64,000 bases of DNA from Candidatus Chromulinivorax destructor (GCF_003366055.1 NZ_CP025544.1:541278-605277), one strand, 5' to 3'; positions 1 to 8,554 are shown, counted from the first letter of the stretch. The notes: generated by a model from the letters alone, not told the origin. Numbers and translations: made by a program.

Positions 1-131
1 TAAATTTATCGACATTATTGATGCTTTTTGAAATGGTGTACCATTTTTTTTAAGTTCATGAACAACATTCAAAAAAATATATAACTATTGTAAGAATAAC
101 AAAGTGATGTTTTTCTTATAAGATGAAACGA

Positions 132-164
132 TGGCTTCAAAAAAAAGGCTTTTTTTTGAAGCCA
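132..164 (-). terminator. hairpin terminator
   Basis: A near-perfect inverted repeat, GGCTTC plus eight A against eight T plus GAAGCC with a GGC loop, lies just past the stop of the exported protein that ends at 173. It is placed and built like an intrinsic terminator for that minus-strand gene. Confidence 0.6.
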
Positions 165-172
165 AATAAATT

Positions 173-481
173 TTAAGCAATCTCTTCTTGATCTTTATTT
201 TGTTGAGCAAGCCAATCTTCATACAAAGATGAAGCAAAAAATACAGAGTACAAAGTTACGCAAGCCGCTAAAATTTTTTCATCTTTACAATCCATGTTTC
301 TTGTTGCTTCAAATGAATTAACAATAACTTGACCAATACATGTTGCGATTCCGATTGCACAAGCACCTTTTACAGCAGGCCATATGCTAGAAACTATTTT
401 ATAATTTGCTTTATCAAATGCGCTATCTGCAAAAACAGGCATACTTACGAACAACAATGCAGCTAGCATTAGTTTTTTCAT
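173..481 (-). CDS. small exported or membrane protein, unknown function
   Basis: I do not recognise this 102-residue protein. Starting at the ATG at 481, it opens with Lys-Lys and a hydrophobic stretch ending in VFADS, a typical signal peptide with cleavage after Ala-Asp or just before it. A second hydrophobic stretch (about residues 38-52, GACAIGIATCIGQVIV) and a third (about 70-85) could be membrane helices, and four cysteines lie between residues 40 and 75. The tail is acidic and glutamine-rich. The reading frame is open for 48 more codons upstream, but that extension has no signal peptide and runs through the intergenic gap, so I chose the internal start. A hairpin terminator follows the stop. 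Confidence 0.55.
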   Translation of the reverse strand: MKKLMLAALLFVSMPVFADSAFDKANYKIVSSIWPAVKGACAIGIATCIGQVIVNSFEATRNMDCKDEKILAACVTLYSVFFASSLYEDWLAQQNKDQEEIA

Positions 482-579
482 AGAAATTCTTTCACATAAA
501 AATATATAACAATATACCTGTATTGTAATAACTCCTACGCAAAAGTAAAATGGCGGCACCTGTTTTTGGCTTTGTCTTT

Positions 580-1479
580 TTAATGCGTTCGTAACTCTTC
601 TTGATAAAATAAATAGAGTCCACACCCAAGCCCAAGCAAAGCAAAAAGCGATATAGAAGATATCTGATGCCCTAAAAATAATGATGCATACAACATACCA
701 AATGCTGGTTCTAAAAACCCTGCAAATGAAATAAATGTTGGGCTATATCGTTTGAGAAGCGAAGAATAGAGGTTGTAACCAATTGCAGTTAACATGGCAA
801 ATAACAATAACAGCCACCAAAAGCTCTCGGTCAGCTGCATGCTAAAAATAGCATCCCTATCAACCAAAATATTAAGAACTAAGGTTATAGCTCCACCCAC
901 GGTTAACGCCATGCCCGTCAGCAATGATGAGGACACGTGAACAACTTGTGATAACTCTTTGTGTAAAATCCAACCATAAGAAAAGGAAATAATAGCAGCT
1001 GCAAAAACAATATAGCCTGCTAAAGCCATAAACCAGGATACTTGGTTAAAATGGCCATGGTTTGATTCTAATACAATGGGAATTACTGATGCAAAGCCAA
1101 TGGCAAGGCCCAATAATTTTGTTCTGTTAAGTTTTTCATTGTGCAAAAAATAAAGCATGAGTGCCGTAATAAATGGTGAAAGCACGAATAAAAAACATGC
1201 TTTGACAGGGTCAATATACTGCATCCCCCAGGAAAAACCGATGGCAGAAAACGTGTATAAACAAAATGCATAGCTAAAAAAAGATGGTCGAAGTAGTTGG
1301 CGCAACTGCTCCCACACTGAATTTTTATGTTTGGATAAATATAAACTTAATAAAATAATTCCACTGCCAAAAATTCGTGCACCTGCAACAAATAATGGAT
1401 AATGATTCGTCGACATAATTAAACTATTTAAAAACATCGTTCCCGTAAAACAAAGATATAAAAATATAAGTGCTACCAC
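580..1479 (-). CDS. EamA/DMT-family permease
   Basis: This is a 299-residue integral membrane protein with about ten hydrophobic helices, the length and layout of the drug/metabolite transporter (EamA) superfamily, in which two five-helix repeats form the carrier. In repeat 1, RIFGSGIILLSLYLS and the stretch around FLFVLSPFITALMLYFL match the family pattern. In repeat 2, AIGYNLYSSLLKRYSPTFIS and FLEPAFGMLYASLFLG match its closing helices. The start is supported by a strong Shine-Dalgarno (AAAGGGGG, two bases plus ATG). The gene stands alone on the minus strand. Substrate cannot be told from sequence; in an intracellular parasite such carriers often import host metabolites, which is inference only. 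Confidence 0.8.
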   Translation of the reverse strand: MVALIFLYLCFTGTMFLNSLIMSTNHYPLFVAGARIFGSGIILLSLYLSKHKNSVWEQLRQLLRPSFFSYAFCLYTFSAIGFSWGMQYIDPVKACFLFVLSPFITALMLYFLHNEKLNRTKLLGLAIGFASVIPIVLESNHGHFNQVSWFMALAGYIVFAAAIISFSYGWILHKELSQVVHVSSSLLTGMALTVGGAITLVLNILVDRDAIFSMQLTESFWWLLLLFAMLTAIGYNLYSSLLKRYSPTFISFAGFLEPAFGMLYASLFLGHQISSISLFALLGLGCGLYLFYQEELRTH

Positions 1480-1593
1480 ATAACCCCCTTTAGGTTTAAT
1501 AACTATTATTCATAATTATAATTTTTGATTTTTTTAAATACAAGATTATACTCCAATAAACCAACCTAACTTCCAAATAGAAGGAATAGCTCA

Positions 1594-2397
1594 ATGAATC
1601 TAAAATCTATTTTTTTGATACTATCATCTATCGCATGCAACACTATGCATAGCTCGCAGGTTGATGTAACAGCAGAACAAAATCCCCAAGCACCACAAAA
1701 TATCCAAACAACTTCTCAAGAAAAAGCAAAAGTAACCTCATATCTAACACCTCCATCAATAAAGCCTGTAGATGCTACGCCAGCACCTTCAAATTTTTTT
1801 ACAACAGCTGCTTATGGAATTTTAAAACATGCAGGAAAAACAGATTACGAAATATTAATGGACCTTGCTAAATCAGGTACTTTACAAGCTGACTATGCAA
1901 CAAATCGAAGTGAAGCTTTTAATCGATTTAATGCGGCTGCAAGAGAGCGATTTAAAGAGAAAGATTTATTATTAGCTCAGCAACAGGAAAAAATAGCTAA
2001 CCTATTTAGCACTGCAAACAAGATCGACGCTGATTTTGTTTTAGCAAAAGCATTAGCTGCTGAATATTTCACCTTACAAAAAGACGCTCTAGAAAAAACT
2101 TTAAAAAAACAAGCAAATGAAATTGAGCCCGCATTGCGAAAAATAAGAAATGATATTATACAGCAAGCTGACAAAGATTATATTGATGCGCTTGCCAAAC
2201 AATTAGAACATGCACATCACGCTGCATCAAATTGCCAATACCTTTACAGAGAATCTAAAAGCTCAGAGAATTTTACGTTGCAAAAAGATGAGCATTATCA
2301 AAATATTAAAGCATTCTCTGAACTGCTTGCAACTATTAATCAGGACGTAGAAATTGCAGATGATACAAATTTGTATCATCTACCAAAGAAAAAATAA
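1594..2397 (+). CDS. exported coiled-coil protein, unknown function
   Basis: I do not recognise this 267-residue protein. The first ~20 residues (MNLKSIFLILSSIAC) form a signal peptide. SIAC could be a lipobox, which would make it a lipoprotein, but this is not certain. Residues 20-65 are rich in Pro, Gln, Thr and Ala and look disordered. From about residue 95 onward the protein is Ala/Lys/Glu/Gln-rich and strongly helical, probably coiled coil (for example LLAQQQEKIANLF and LEKTLKKQANEIEPALRKI). A GAAGGAA Shine-Dalgarno precedes the ATG, and a clear terminator lies 12 bases after the stop, so it is a single-gene unit. It belongs to the group of short exported helical proteins scattered through this window. 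Confidence 0.6.
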   Translation: MNLKSIFLILSSIACNTMHSSQVDVTAEQNPQAPQNIQTTSQEKAKVTSYLTPPSIKPVDATPAPSNFFTTAAYGILKHAGKTDYEILMDLAKSGTLQADYATNRSEAFNRFNAAARERFKEKDLLLAQQQEKIANLFSTANKIDADFVLAKALAAEYFTLQKDALEKTLKKQANEIEPALRKIRNDIIQQADKDYIDALAKQLEHAHHAASNCQYLYRESKSSENFTLQKDEHYQNIKAFSELLATINQDVEIADDTNLYHLPKKK

Positions 2398-2408
2398 TTA
2401 AATATAGT

Positions 2409-2440
2409 AGGGCTAAAATTTTTAAATTTTAGCCCTATTT
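2409..2440 (+). terminator. intrinsic terminator
   Basis: AGGGCTAAAATT and its complement AATTTTAGCCCT form a 12-bp stem around a 4-base loop, followed by a T-rich run. It ends the exported-protein gene at 1594-2397. Confidence 0.75.
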
Positions 2441-2446
2441 CTCTTT

Positions 2447-2653
2447 CTAGGTTCTGTGAACAAAATTTTTACGAAAGAGTTTTGCCCTACGTTTTCTACG
2501 AAAACTCCGGGAATTTGCTGGCCGGTGGGCCTGATACACTCTTTTTTTAGATAAAAAAGCGTAAAGTGGCCGCCGCCACTCATGTTTCCGGAGATGAGCG
2601 GAGCGATATCGTAGGATTGCATGCTACTTTTAAATTTGGTTAACTCAGCCTAG
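2447..2653 (+). repeat. foldback repeat copy 1 (short form, forward)
   Basis: This 207-bp element begins CTAGGTTCTGTGAAC and ends GTTAACTCAGCCTAG, imperfect terminal inverted repeats. Inside, CCTACG pairs with a later CGTAGG, and CTCCGG with CCGGAG. Local hairpins are GTTTTC-tac-GAAAAC, GGCC-ggtg-GGCC and GTGGC-cgcc-GCCAC. It fills the gap between two exported-protein genes. The open frame across it on the minus strand is not a gene. Confidence 0.85.
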
Positions 2654-2693
2654 TCTTGCTATTGACTCTTTACAATGTTTTATTAAAAAAGCA

Positions 2694-2722
2694 TTGAATA
2701 GTCGTTCTTTTAATTCTATACT
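2694..2722 (+). promoter_or_regulatory. sigma70-type promoter for the gene at 2762
   Basis: TTGAAT (2694-2699), a 17-base spacer and TATACT (2717-2722) make a good consensus promoter. The start codon lies about 40 bases downstream of the -10 box. Confidence 0.55.
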
Positions 2723-2761
2723 GTGCATGAAATAGTACATTATTATTTAAAAGGGGTTTTC

Positions 2762-3457
2762 ATGAAAACATTTCGCATAGCATTAACAGCAGCAATGTTA
2801 CTATCGTTACATGCAACATACTTCTGTATGGAATCAACTGACAAACCTGCCCTTACACGCACATTAAGTCATGATGGAACAAGAAAAGTTCTCACTGGTA
2901 ATAGTGGTGGCTTGTTTGGATCGGGAATAGATACCCTTAATAAATTAGGGCAAGAGTACGCACCAGGCTATGTCTATGCACTTGGATCAGATAAACACGC
3001 TCAAAGTCGCTGGGAAAATGTTGGTAAACATGATATTAAAACTCTAGAGCATGCCTATAAGTATGTTGCAGCTGTACAATCTAAAGGCTGGAACATATCT
3101 GAAGATGCATTAAAACCTTCACGTGATTTAATTAAAACTGATAGAAATAACAAACGGGAACTAAGTGTTAAATCTTTCAATGCACTCAATGAAAAAGGTT
3201 TACAACTTATTTATGCTTCTGCTGAAAGACAAAAACAAAAAAAATCACATACACCTTTAGATTTACAAGACCTTGAGAATCTAAAGAATTTACAAGAACT
3301 CCAAGCTCAAGCTCGTGCGCACAAAGATTTACACAATGCAACATATAAAAAAAATCTTATAACAACACCTATTAACATTCAAAGTATGGATAAAACAACT
3401 CCAGAAACTTATAAAAAACAGATTGAATACTTAGGGAAATTACACTCAAAAAAATAG
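2762..3457 (+). CDS. exported protein, unknown function
   Basis: I do not recognise this 231-residue protein. The ATG at 2762 follows a strong AAAAGGGG Shine-Dalgarno; an upstream ATG in the same frame (2723) lacks one. The N-terminus, MKTFRIALTAAMLLSLHATYF, is a signal peptide. The mature part has a glycine-rich patch (GNSGGLFGSG, about residues 48-57), then a basic, helical, charged region ending in Lys-Lys. An RNA hairpin with a T run follows the stop. With the good promoter at 2694-2722 this is a single-gene unit, probably well expressed. It shares only general style (exported, helical, Lys/Gln-rich) with the other exported proteins here. Confidence 0.6.
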   Translation: MKTFRIALTAAMLLSLHATYFCMESTDKPALTRTLSHDGTRKVLTGNSGGLFGSGIDTLNKLGQEYAPGYVYALGSDKHAQSRWENVGKHDIKTLEHAYKYVAAVQSKGWNISEDALKPSRDLIKTDRNNKRELSVKSFNALNEKGLQLIYASAERQKQKKSHTPLDLQDLENLKNLQELQAQARAHKDLHNATYKKNLITTPINIQSMDKTTPETYKKQIEYLGKLHSKK

Positions 3458-3480
3458 CCTTCTATTTAAATAGATCCAGG

Positions 3481-3511
3481 AAAAAAGCTCTGATTCGTCA
3501 GGGCTTTTTTC
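3481..3511 (+). terminator. intrinsic terminator
   Basis: AAAAAAGCTCTGA, a TTCG tetraloop and TCAGGGCTTTTTT form a stable stem with a T tail 23 bases after the stop of the exported-protein gene. Confidence 0.8.
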
Positions 3512-3566
3512 TTGCCCATGGAAAAAAATATCGAATCTGCTATACTGAGTATGTCGTAATTTTCTT

Positions 3567-4517
3567 ATGCAAAACAAAGTATGTACTATGACAAACCTTA
3601 ATAAAATCAAAATATTACCAGCTCACGAAGCAATTAAGATCGCCGCTGGTGAAGTTGTTGAACGTCCAAGTAATATCATTAAAGAACTTGTTGAAAATAG
3701 CATCGACGCAGGCTCTACAAAAATTACCATCACCGTGCATCAAGCAGGTACATCATTAATTATTATCACGGATAATGGCTGCGGTATGTCGGCAGATGAT
3801 GCAAAATTATCAGTCGCTCAACACGCAACAAGTAAAATTACAACGGTGCATGATCTTGAATCTATTACAACTTTTGGCTTTCGTGGCGAAGCTCTTGCAA
3901 GCATTAACTCTGTAAGCAAACTAAGTATTACGACAAAAACTGAATCAGATCAAACTGGTACTTACATTGCTTGGAGTTTTGGAAATTTAATCGAAGAATC
4001 ATTGCGAACGCATCAAACCGGTACAACCATACAAATTGCTGATCTGTTTGAAAATATTCCTGCCCGTAAAAAATTTCTTAAAAAAAATGAAACTGAATTT
4101 CGAGCAATCGTCACGCTGTTTCAGGCTCTTTGTTTAGACTACCAGTCTATACATTTTCAGCTGTATGATGAACATAAGCTTCATTTTAATTGTCCTGCAG
4201 TTACCAAGCTTATAGATCGCTGCGCACAGCTATTTGATTTTAATTTATATAATAAAATGATACCGCTCACAGAACTAACAAACTCCTTATGCTCAGTTTC
4301 TGGTATTGTTTCGGTTCCTAGTTATTATCGCTATGATCGCAATCAGATTTTTATTTTTGTTAATAATCGCTGGATTAAAAATATCGATATAACCAAAGCA
4401 ATTATGAAAGGCTATGCCGGGCAACTTCCTCCACAAAAATTTCCTGCTGCTGCAATTTTTATTACCTTACCTTCTGACCAGGTTGATGTAAACATTCATC
4501 CAAAAAAGAAGAAATAA
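3567..4517 (+). CDS. mutL: DNA mismatch repair protein MutL, N-terminal part (frame 0)
   Basis: MutL couples mismatch recognition by MutS to strand removal. This part holds the GHKL ATPase and transducer domains: AAGEVVERP, ENSIDAGS (Mg/ATP), DNGCGM, TSKI and GFRGEALASI are all present, and residues ~200-310 match the transducer fold with VNNRW. The frame ends after NIHPKKKK, right inside the conserved MutL motif NVHP-x-K-x-E-x-x-F. If reading slips back one base at the heptamer A-AAA-AAG (4502-4508) the motif is restored as HPKKEEIKF and translation continues to 5530. The start could also be the ATG at 3588 (MTNLNKIKIL), which fits family alignments better. No MutS gene is in the window. Confidence 0.9.
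   Translation: MQNKVCTMTNLNKIKILPAHEAIKIAAGEVVERPSNIIKELVENSIDAGSTKITITVHQAGTSLIIITDNGCGMSADDAKLSVAQHATSKITTVHDLESITTFGFRGEALASINSVSKLSITTKTESDQTGTYIAWSFGNLIEESLRTHQTGTTIQIADLFENIPARKKFLKKNETEFRAIVTLFQALCLDYQSIHFQLYDEHKLHFNCPAVTKLIDRCAQLFDFNLYNKMIPLTELTNSLCSVSGIVSVPSYYRYDRNQIFIFVNNRWIKNIDITKAIMKGYAGQLPPQKFPAAAIFITLPSDQVDVNIHPKKKK
4502..4508 (+). promoter_or_regulatory. A-AAA-AAG slippery heptamer inside mutL
   Basis: The sequence lies in the zero frame as CCA AAA AAG, the exact X-XXY-YYZ phase used for -1 ribosomal frameshifting (as in E. coli dnaX). After a -1 slip the next codons read Glu-Glu-Ile-Lys-Phe and restore the conserved MutL motif. A weak stem (AAGAA / TTCTT) lies just downstream; I see no clear upstream Shine-Dalgarno stimulator. 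A single missing A in the run would give the same picture. Confidence 0.5.
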
Positions 4518-4597
4518 AGTTCTTACATCCAAAAAAAATTGAAGCCGTAATTATCAATAGCTTAAAAGCAACCTTTGAAGAAACAGTCTCTGCCCAG

Positions 4598-5530
4598 ATG
4601 CCAACATCTTTTGCGCAACCAAAAACAACTGCTCAATACCCTGCATTTTCTGTTGAGGTACAAAAATCTCATCAATCTATCAACCCTATCGATATAAAAA
4701 CTTTTAATAATTTTAATTCTTTTGATATTACAGCTGATAAAAACAACTCAATTCCAACAAGTTATAACAGCACCTCTGTCGATACCAAAGTTGAAGAAGA
4801 AACAATAGAATTTACCCCGCCAATGTTTGCATCGCACGCATTTCAAACTCCGGCACAACATCACGATGAAAATATTGAACCAGTGTACGAACAGATAGAA
4901 ATAACACAACATCATGATGCTATTATTATAGGCCAATACAAAACAACCTATATTTTGTTTGAAAAAAATAGCAATTTAGTTTTTGTTGATCAGCATGCGG
5001 CACATGAAAGAATTTTGTACGAACAGTTCAAAAAAAACTTTGCTGATATTGCAACAGTACACCTGATTTTTCCTGAATTTATTAAATTATCATCGCATGA
5101 TATTATGACAATAACACCGTATCTTTCGCTTTTGCGTGATCATGGTATTCATGCAGAACTTTTTTCTGATACACAGCTCATGGTTCAAGCAACACCAGTT
5201 CACCTAAAAAACCAACTGTTACATGAAACAATACAACAAATCATTAGTTGGATTGATACAATCGATGAAAATGACCCTGCAAGAATATCAAACCTGCTCC
5301 ATGAAAAAATTCATACAAAAATGGCATGTTCAGCTGCTATCAAGGCTGGTGAAAAATTAAATTTACAACAAATGCAGCAATTATTAGATGATCTTGCTAG
5401 AATAGAACATCGATACTCATGCCCACATGGTCGCCCAACATTTTGGATCTTGCCAATTGAAGACATTGAAAAAAAATTCAAGCGCGATTATGGAAAAAAA
5501 TCAGAACAATTTTATGATTTTTTATCATAA
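4598..5530 (+). CDS. mutL: DNA mismatch repair protein MutL, C-terminal part (-1 frame)
   Basis: This is the dimerisation and endonuclease half of MutL. The frame is open from 4509, so the ATG at 4598 is only the first methionine and probably not a true start. A low-complexity linker (about 100 residues after the ATG) leads into the C-terminal domain. It has the metal-binding motif DQHA-AH-E-RILY-E, then ACSAAIKAGEKL and CPHGRPT. These mark it as the latent-endonuclease type of MutL found in bacteria without MutH, rather than the E. coli type. Both halves keep every expected motif, which argues that the full protein is made or that the frame break is a sequencing error, rather than an old pseudogene. 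Confidence 0.88.
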   Translation: MPTSFAQPKTTAQYPAFSVEVQKSHQSINPIDIKTFNNFNSFDITADKNNSIPTSYNSTSVDTKVEEETIEFTPPMFASHAFQTPAQHHDENIEPVYEQIEITQHHDAIIIGQYKTTYILFEKNSNLVFVDQHAAHERILYEQFKKNFADIATVHLIFPEFIKLSSHDIMTITPYLSLLRDHGIHAELFSDTQLMVQATPVHLKNQLLHETIQQIISWIDTIDENDPARISNLLHEKIHTKMACSAAIKAGEKLNLQQMQQLLDDLARIEHRYSCPHGRPTFWILPIEDIEKKFKRDYGKKSEQFYDFLS

Positions 5531-5567
5531 GAAATCAATCTTAATATCTACGAAAATCTAATACAAT

Positions 5568-6305
5568 ATGACCTATACTTACTCTCAAATTCCCTGGTTA
5601 CTTTGCCTTATTCTTATTGCGCTTGTTTTTTATTTATACTTACGATTAAGTCAAAATACCCCTGTTATAAAAACAAATAAATTACGAAAAAATATGTCTG
5701 CACAAGAAGCTCTTGACATGCTTTTGCAAGGAAATAATGAATATATTCAAAGTGGGACCTCAGAATTTGACCGCAAATCTGTAGCTCATAGCCAACATCC
5801 ATGTGCAATCATTTTAAGCTGCTCAGATTCACGCGTCTCGCCAGAACTCATATTTAATCAACTTCACGTTGGTAATTTATTTATTGTGCGTAATGCTGGT
5901 AACATCTTAGACGAGATGGTTCTTGGAAGCATTGAATACGGAGTCAAACACCTTGCCTCTCCATTGATTATTGTGCTCGGACATGATCGATGTGAAGCTA
6001 TAAAAGCGACTGTTGAGTCTGTACTTGAAAATCAAATCGAATGCTCAAGCCACATCAAACATATTATTAATATTATGAAACCAACAGCTCAAGATATTAT
6101 TGATGATATGAAAATAGGAACAGAAATCTCTGTAGAAACTAAAAATGAAATTATAAAAAAGACTGCTTTTGCAAATATTCATCGAGTTATGAGTAAAATA
6201 TCTCAAAATTCAGTCATTATATCACAAGCCTTACAAGAAAATAAAATCAAACTCGTTGGAGCTTATTACGATTTAGATCACGGTAATTTACGATTTATCG
6301 ATTAA
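5568..6305 (+). CDS. beta-class carbonic anhydrase, membrane anchored
   Basis: It interconverts CO2 and bicarbonate. The zinc ligands and catalytic dyad of beta carbonic anhydrases are visible: CSDSR with Cys85, Asp87 and Arg89, and GHDRC with His139 and Cys142 (the usual form is GHTxCG). RNAGN and the YGVKHL stretch also fit. Unlike most family members it carries an N-terminal membrane segment (residues 8-26, IPWLLCLILIALVFYLYLR), so the enzyme is anchored or exported. A start at the Met near residue 43 (MSAQEAL) would give a soluble enzyme. The start at 5568 has no clear Shine-Dalgarno. The region between about residues 150 and 210 is longer than usual. A bidirectional terminator follows. 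Confidence 0.88.
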   Translation: MTYTYSQIPWLLCLILIALVFYLYLRLSQNTPVIKTNKLRKNMSAQEALDMLLQGNNEYIQSGTSEFDRKSVAHSQHPCAIILSCSDSRVSPELIFNQLHVGNLFIVRNAGNILDEMVLGSIEYGVKHLASPLIIVLGHDRCEAIKATVESVLENQIECSSHIKHIINIMKPTAQDIIDDMKIGTEISVETKNEIIKKTAFANIHRVMSKISQNSVIISQALQENKIKLVGAYYDLDHGNLRFID

Positions 6306-6307
6306 CT

Positions 6308-6353
6308 AAAAAGGCTCATGAAATTATTATCTAATTTCATGAGCCTTTTTTTA
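6308..6353. terminator. bidirectional terminator
   Basis: AAAAGGCTCATGAAATTA and its complement form a long stem with A and T runs on both sides. It separates the convergent carbonic anhydrase (plus) and Nudix (minus) genes. Confidence 0.85.
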
Positions 6354-6776
6354 TTTTATGTTCCTGACAATCTCTTTAAGTGATGCAAGCAGCGGCTGCA
6401 TTGCATCAAAAACAATAAATTTATCAAGATCTTCAAGATCTATCCAATGTCCCTGCAAAACTTCGACAGGACATAAGTTAATCGAACCTTGCACAGATGC
6501 ACAAAACAACATAACTTCTTTTTGATACGTAACTTTTCCATGCCCTTTATACATAACAAATAATGGTTCTACGGGATAATACGCAACAACAGACAGTCCA
6601 GTTTCTTCAAATAGCTCTCGTTCTGCAGATTCTTTTGCAGATTCATTTTGTTCTGCATGCCCTTTTGGAAAGCTCCAATAACTATTCGTCTGCTGCACAA
6701 CAAAAGATTGCCATCTACCATCTACTTTTTGCAAAGGGATAATTCCATACGAATAGTCTTTTACAAGTGCACTCAT
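6351..6776 (-). CDS. Nudix hydrolase
   Basis: A 141-residue hydrolase of nucleoside diphosphate-linked compounds. The Nudix box is complete: GHAEQNESAKESAERELFEETGL fits G-x5-E-x7-REU-x-EE-x-G-U and carries the Mg-binding glutamates. YSYGIIPL at the N-terminus and SYWSFPKGHAE before the box resemble the diadenosine tetraphosphatase-like branch, though substrate cannot be fixed from sequence. I chose the ATG at 6776 because it overlaps the stop of the upstream membrane-protein gene as ATGA, implying translational coupling. A GTG nine bases further up is less likely. Confidence 0.88.
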   Translation of the reverse strand: MSALVKDYSYGIIPLQKVDGRWQSFVVQQTNSYWSFPKGHAEQNESAKESAERELFEETGLSVVAYYPVEPLFVMYKGHGKVTYQKEVMLFCASVQGSINLCPVEVLQGHWIDLEDLDKFIVFDAMQPLLASLKEIVRNIK

Positions 6777-7744
6777 GATGCACACTCACATGAACTACAA
6801 CTTGGCTTATCAATTGCAGGACAAGCAAGTTGTCTATAGGTGTGAGCTTCTACCAGGTAATACCACACCATGACAAAAACCCAAAACATAAATCTAAAAA
6901 GCGCTGTCAAGATGCTTTGCATCATAATAACCATATCAAGAGACATAACATGAATCAAAAATTGAGAGCTGATATAATCAAAAATATAGCCACCAATAAC
7001 AAAAAGAACTGCGCCACTTACCAAGAATAAAAAGATAGATGTTATTTGAAGTATAGATATTGCAGATAAAAATTTCATTTTACCACAGGTCATATGCAAA
7101 CTTGCTTGTATAGATTTTCTTATACACAGCTTATATTCAAACAGATGCATGCCAACAAATCGAAGCCGTTGATACATATAATTATATATAAACAATGCTC
7201 CAAATAGTAAAACTAACAATAAAAGCGTTGCCCATGCTGAATCCATTGCTTGCAATCCAAGATATTCAAGCCAATTATCATGAAAGTTTACCAACATCAT
7301 CCGTACGAAGAAAAAAGTATAGACCGTTATCATAAAACTAAGAATAGGTCCTTTAATAGAAAAACCTCGCATTGCAGAATCAAAAGCCAGGTCTAAAGCA
7401 TTTTGGATAATAACGATAGGAAATACAATATAAAAAAGCATGTCACAAAGAATTGCGGCAACAAGTTTAAAAATCAATAAAAAAGAACTACAATTCAATG
7501 CTAATTCATAATATTCTTGGCCTAATATATATTCAAAAGGACGTAATCCAAGAAAAACATCAGGAAACGAAATTATAAAGGAACCCGGCAAAAAAATATA
7601 AAAAGATAACAAGGTATATATGAGTGTTTGCAGCCCACAGATGTACAGCCAAGTATTTATATTATTTGCAATATCATAGCGAGCAAGAGCGAAAATTTTC
7701 ATAATCGATTGCCACATATTTTTAAAACTTATAGGTATATTCAT
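6773..7744 (-). CDS. multipass membrane protein with cysteine-rich tail
   Basis: A 323-residue protein with about six hydrophobic helices. The ATG at 7744 follows a perfect AAGGAG Shine-Dalgarno. It is paralogous to the split gene just upstream: both have a helix pair around a conserved segment (here LRFVGMHLFEYKLCIRKSIQASL, there LRVSFIPQILLEQQGSITRAF), which places them near the loosely defined DUF975/YciC-type membrane families. I cannot name a function. The last 16 residues hold four cysteines in a row of short spacings (CPAIDKPSCSSCECAS), which could bind metal or be lipidated. It is translationally coupled to the Nudix gene. Confidence 0.65.
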   Translation of the reverse strand: MNIPISFKNMWQSIMKIFALARYDIANNINTWLYICGLQTLIYTLLSFYIFLPGSFIISFPDVFLGLRPFEYILGQEYYELALNCSSFLLIFKLVAAILCDMLFYIVFPIVIIQNALDLAFDSAMRGFSIKGPILSFMITVYTFFFVRMMLVNFHDNWLEYLGLQAMDSAWATLLLLVLLFGALFIYNYMYQRLRFVGMHLFEYKLCIRKSIQASLHMTCGKMKFLSAISILQITSIFLFLVSGAVLFVIGGYIFDYISSQFLIHVMSLDMVIMMQSILTALFRFMFWVFVMVWYYLVEAHTYRQLACPAIDKPSCSSCECAS

Positions 7745-7763
7745 AGCTCTCCTTATTGTGTTT

Positions 7764-8384
7764 TTATAAATTTTCAGATTCAACTAATGCTTTAAACAGA
7801 TGTGATCTTATAAGCAAGCATAAGGGTGATACAAGATATAATTCAACTACTATGCCACATACAAATAACAATAAAGCATACATAGCAATCACAGCTAATT
7901 CAGGTGTAACCTCAATATTGAATCCAAATTCACGATACATAATATTGAATCCAAATTGCCAAGCAATAAAAATGAAAAAAGGCAATAGTGGCAGTAAGAA
8001 AAATACTCCTTGCAACAAGCTTGATACTATTAACAGCCAAGAGCGATTTTCTGTCAGATTCCAACTTTCATTAAAAGCACGAGTTATTGAACCTTGTTGT
8101 TCTAGTAAAATTTGAGGAATGAAAGAAACTCTTAAAAGAAAATATGCAATCAAAAAATATAAAACCAATGAAACAATAAATATAACTAAATTTGAATTAT
8201 TCACTCCAATATTTGATACACTACTCAAGGATCCTGTAAAAAGTGTTGCCAAAAATAGTTTAAAAGTCCCAGTAGGAATCTTAAACCATGATACCTGACG
8301 ATTATATACAATATCTAATACATTTTTAGTAACAATTGTTGTATACAAAAAAATCATGCCTAATAAAAAATAAAAGCCAAGCAT
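7764..8384 (-). CDS. multipass membrane protein, C-terminal fragment of a split gene
   Basis: This frame encodes about five membrane helices and is the continuation of the N-terminal fragment at 8360-8554. The two frames overlap, and joining them at the six-base A run at 8387-8392 (T run on the coding strand) gives one protein of about 262 residues, close in size and pattern to its downstream paralogue at 6773-7744. One extra T in the run would restore the frame. The internal start MLGFYFLL is therefore unlikely to be real. The gap to the downstream paralogue is only 19 bases, so the two form an operon with the Nudix gene. Confidence 0.6.
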   Translation of the reverse strand: MLGFYFLLGMIFLYTTIVTKNVLDIVYNRQVSWFKIPTGTFKLFLATLFTGSLSSVSNIGVNNSNLVIFIVSLVLYFLIAYFLLRVSFIPQILLEQQGSITRAFNESWNLTENRSWLLIVSSLLQGVFFLLPLLPFFIFIAWQFGFNIMYREFGFNIEVTPELAVIAMYALLLFVCGIVVELYLVSPLCLLIRSHLFKALVESENL

Positions 8385-8554
8385 CCAAAAAATACATACG
8401 CTTTACTCAATAAAGCACATGCAACACAAATATATGTCATCAAAATAGATACAACAATAAAAATTGACGTCAAAGCAAAAAGTGTAAACTTCCATTTTTT
8501 TAAATCAGCCCATGATGTTTGTAGTATTGATACAATTGATAAGTTTTTGTTCAT
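8360..8554 (-). CDS. multipass membrane protein, N-terminal fragment of a split gene
   Basis: A 64-residue fragment starting at MNKNLSIVSILQTSW, with one clear membrane helix (about residues 25-45). Its start resembles that of the downstream paralogue (short polar N-terminus, then W-x-x-[IL]). After AYVFF the frame runs out within ten codons, while the other frame continues with matching membrane sequence to 7764. The break coincides with a run of six T on the coding strand. Unlike the mutL break, the bases around it do not form a good -1 slippery heptamer, so a base-calling error or a true inactivating deletion is more likely than programmed frameshifting. Confidence 0.5.
   Translation of the reverse strand: MNKNLSIVSILQTSWADLKKWKFTLFALTSIFIVVSILMTYICVACALLSKAYVFFGCLAFIFY

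Noticed and set aside
173-625. A 48-residue N-terminal extension of the small exported protein at 173-481
   Set aside because: The extension covers the intergenic gap and has no Shine-Dalgarno. A proper signal peptide begins at the internal ATG.
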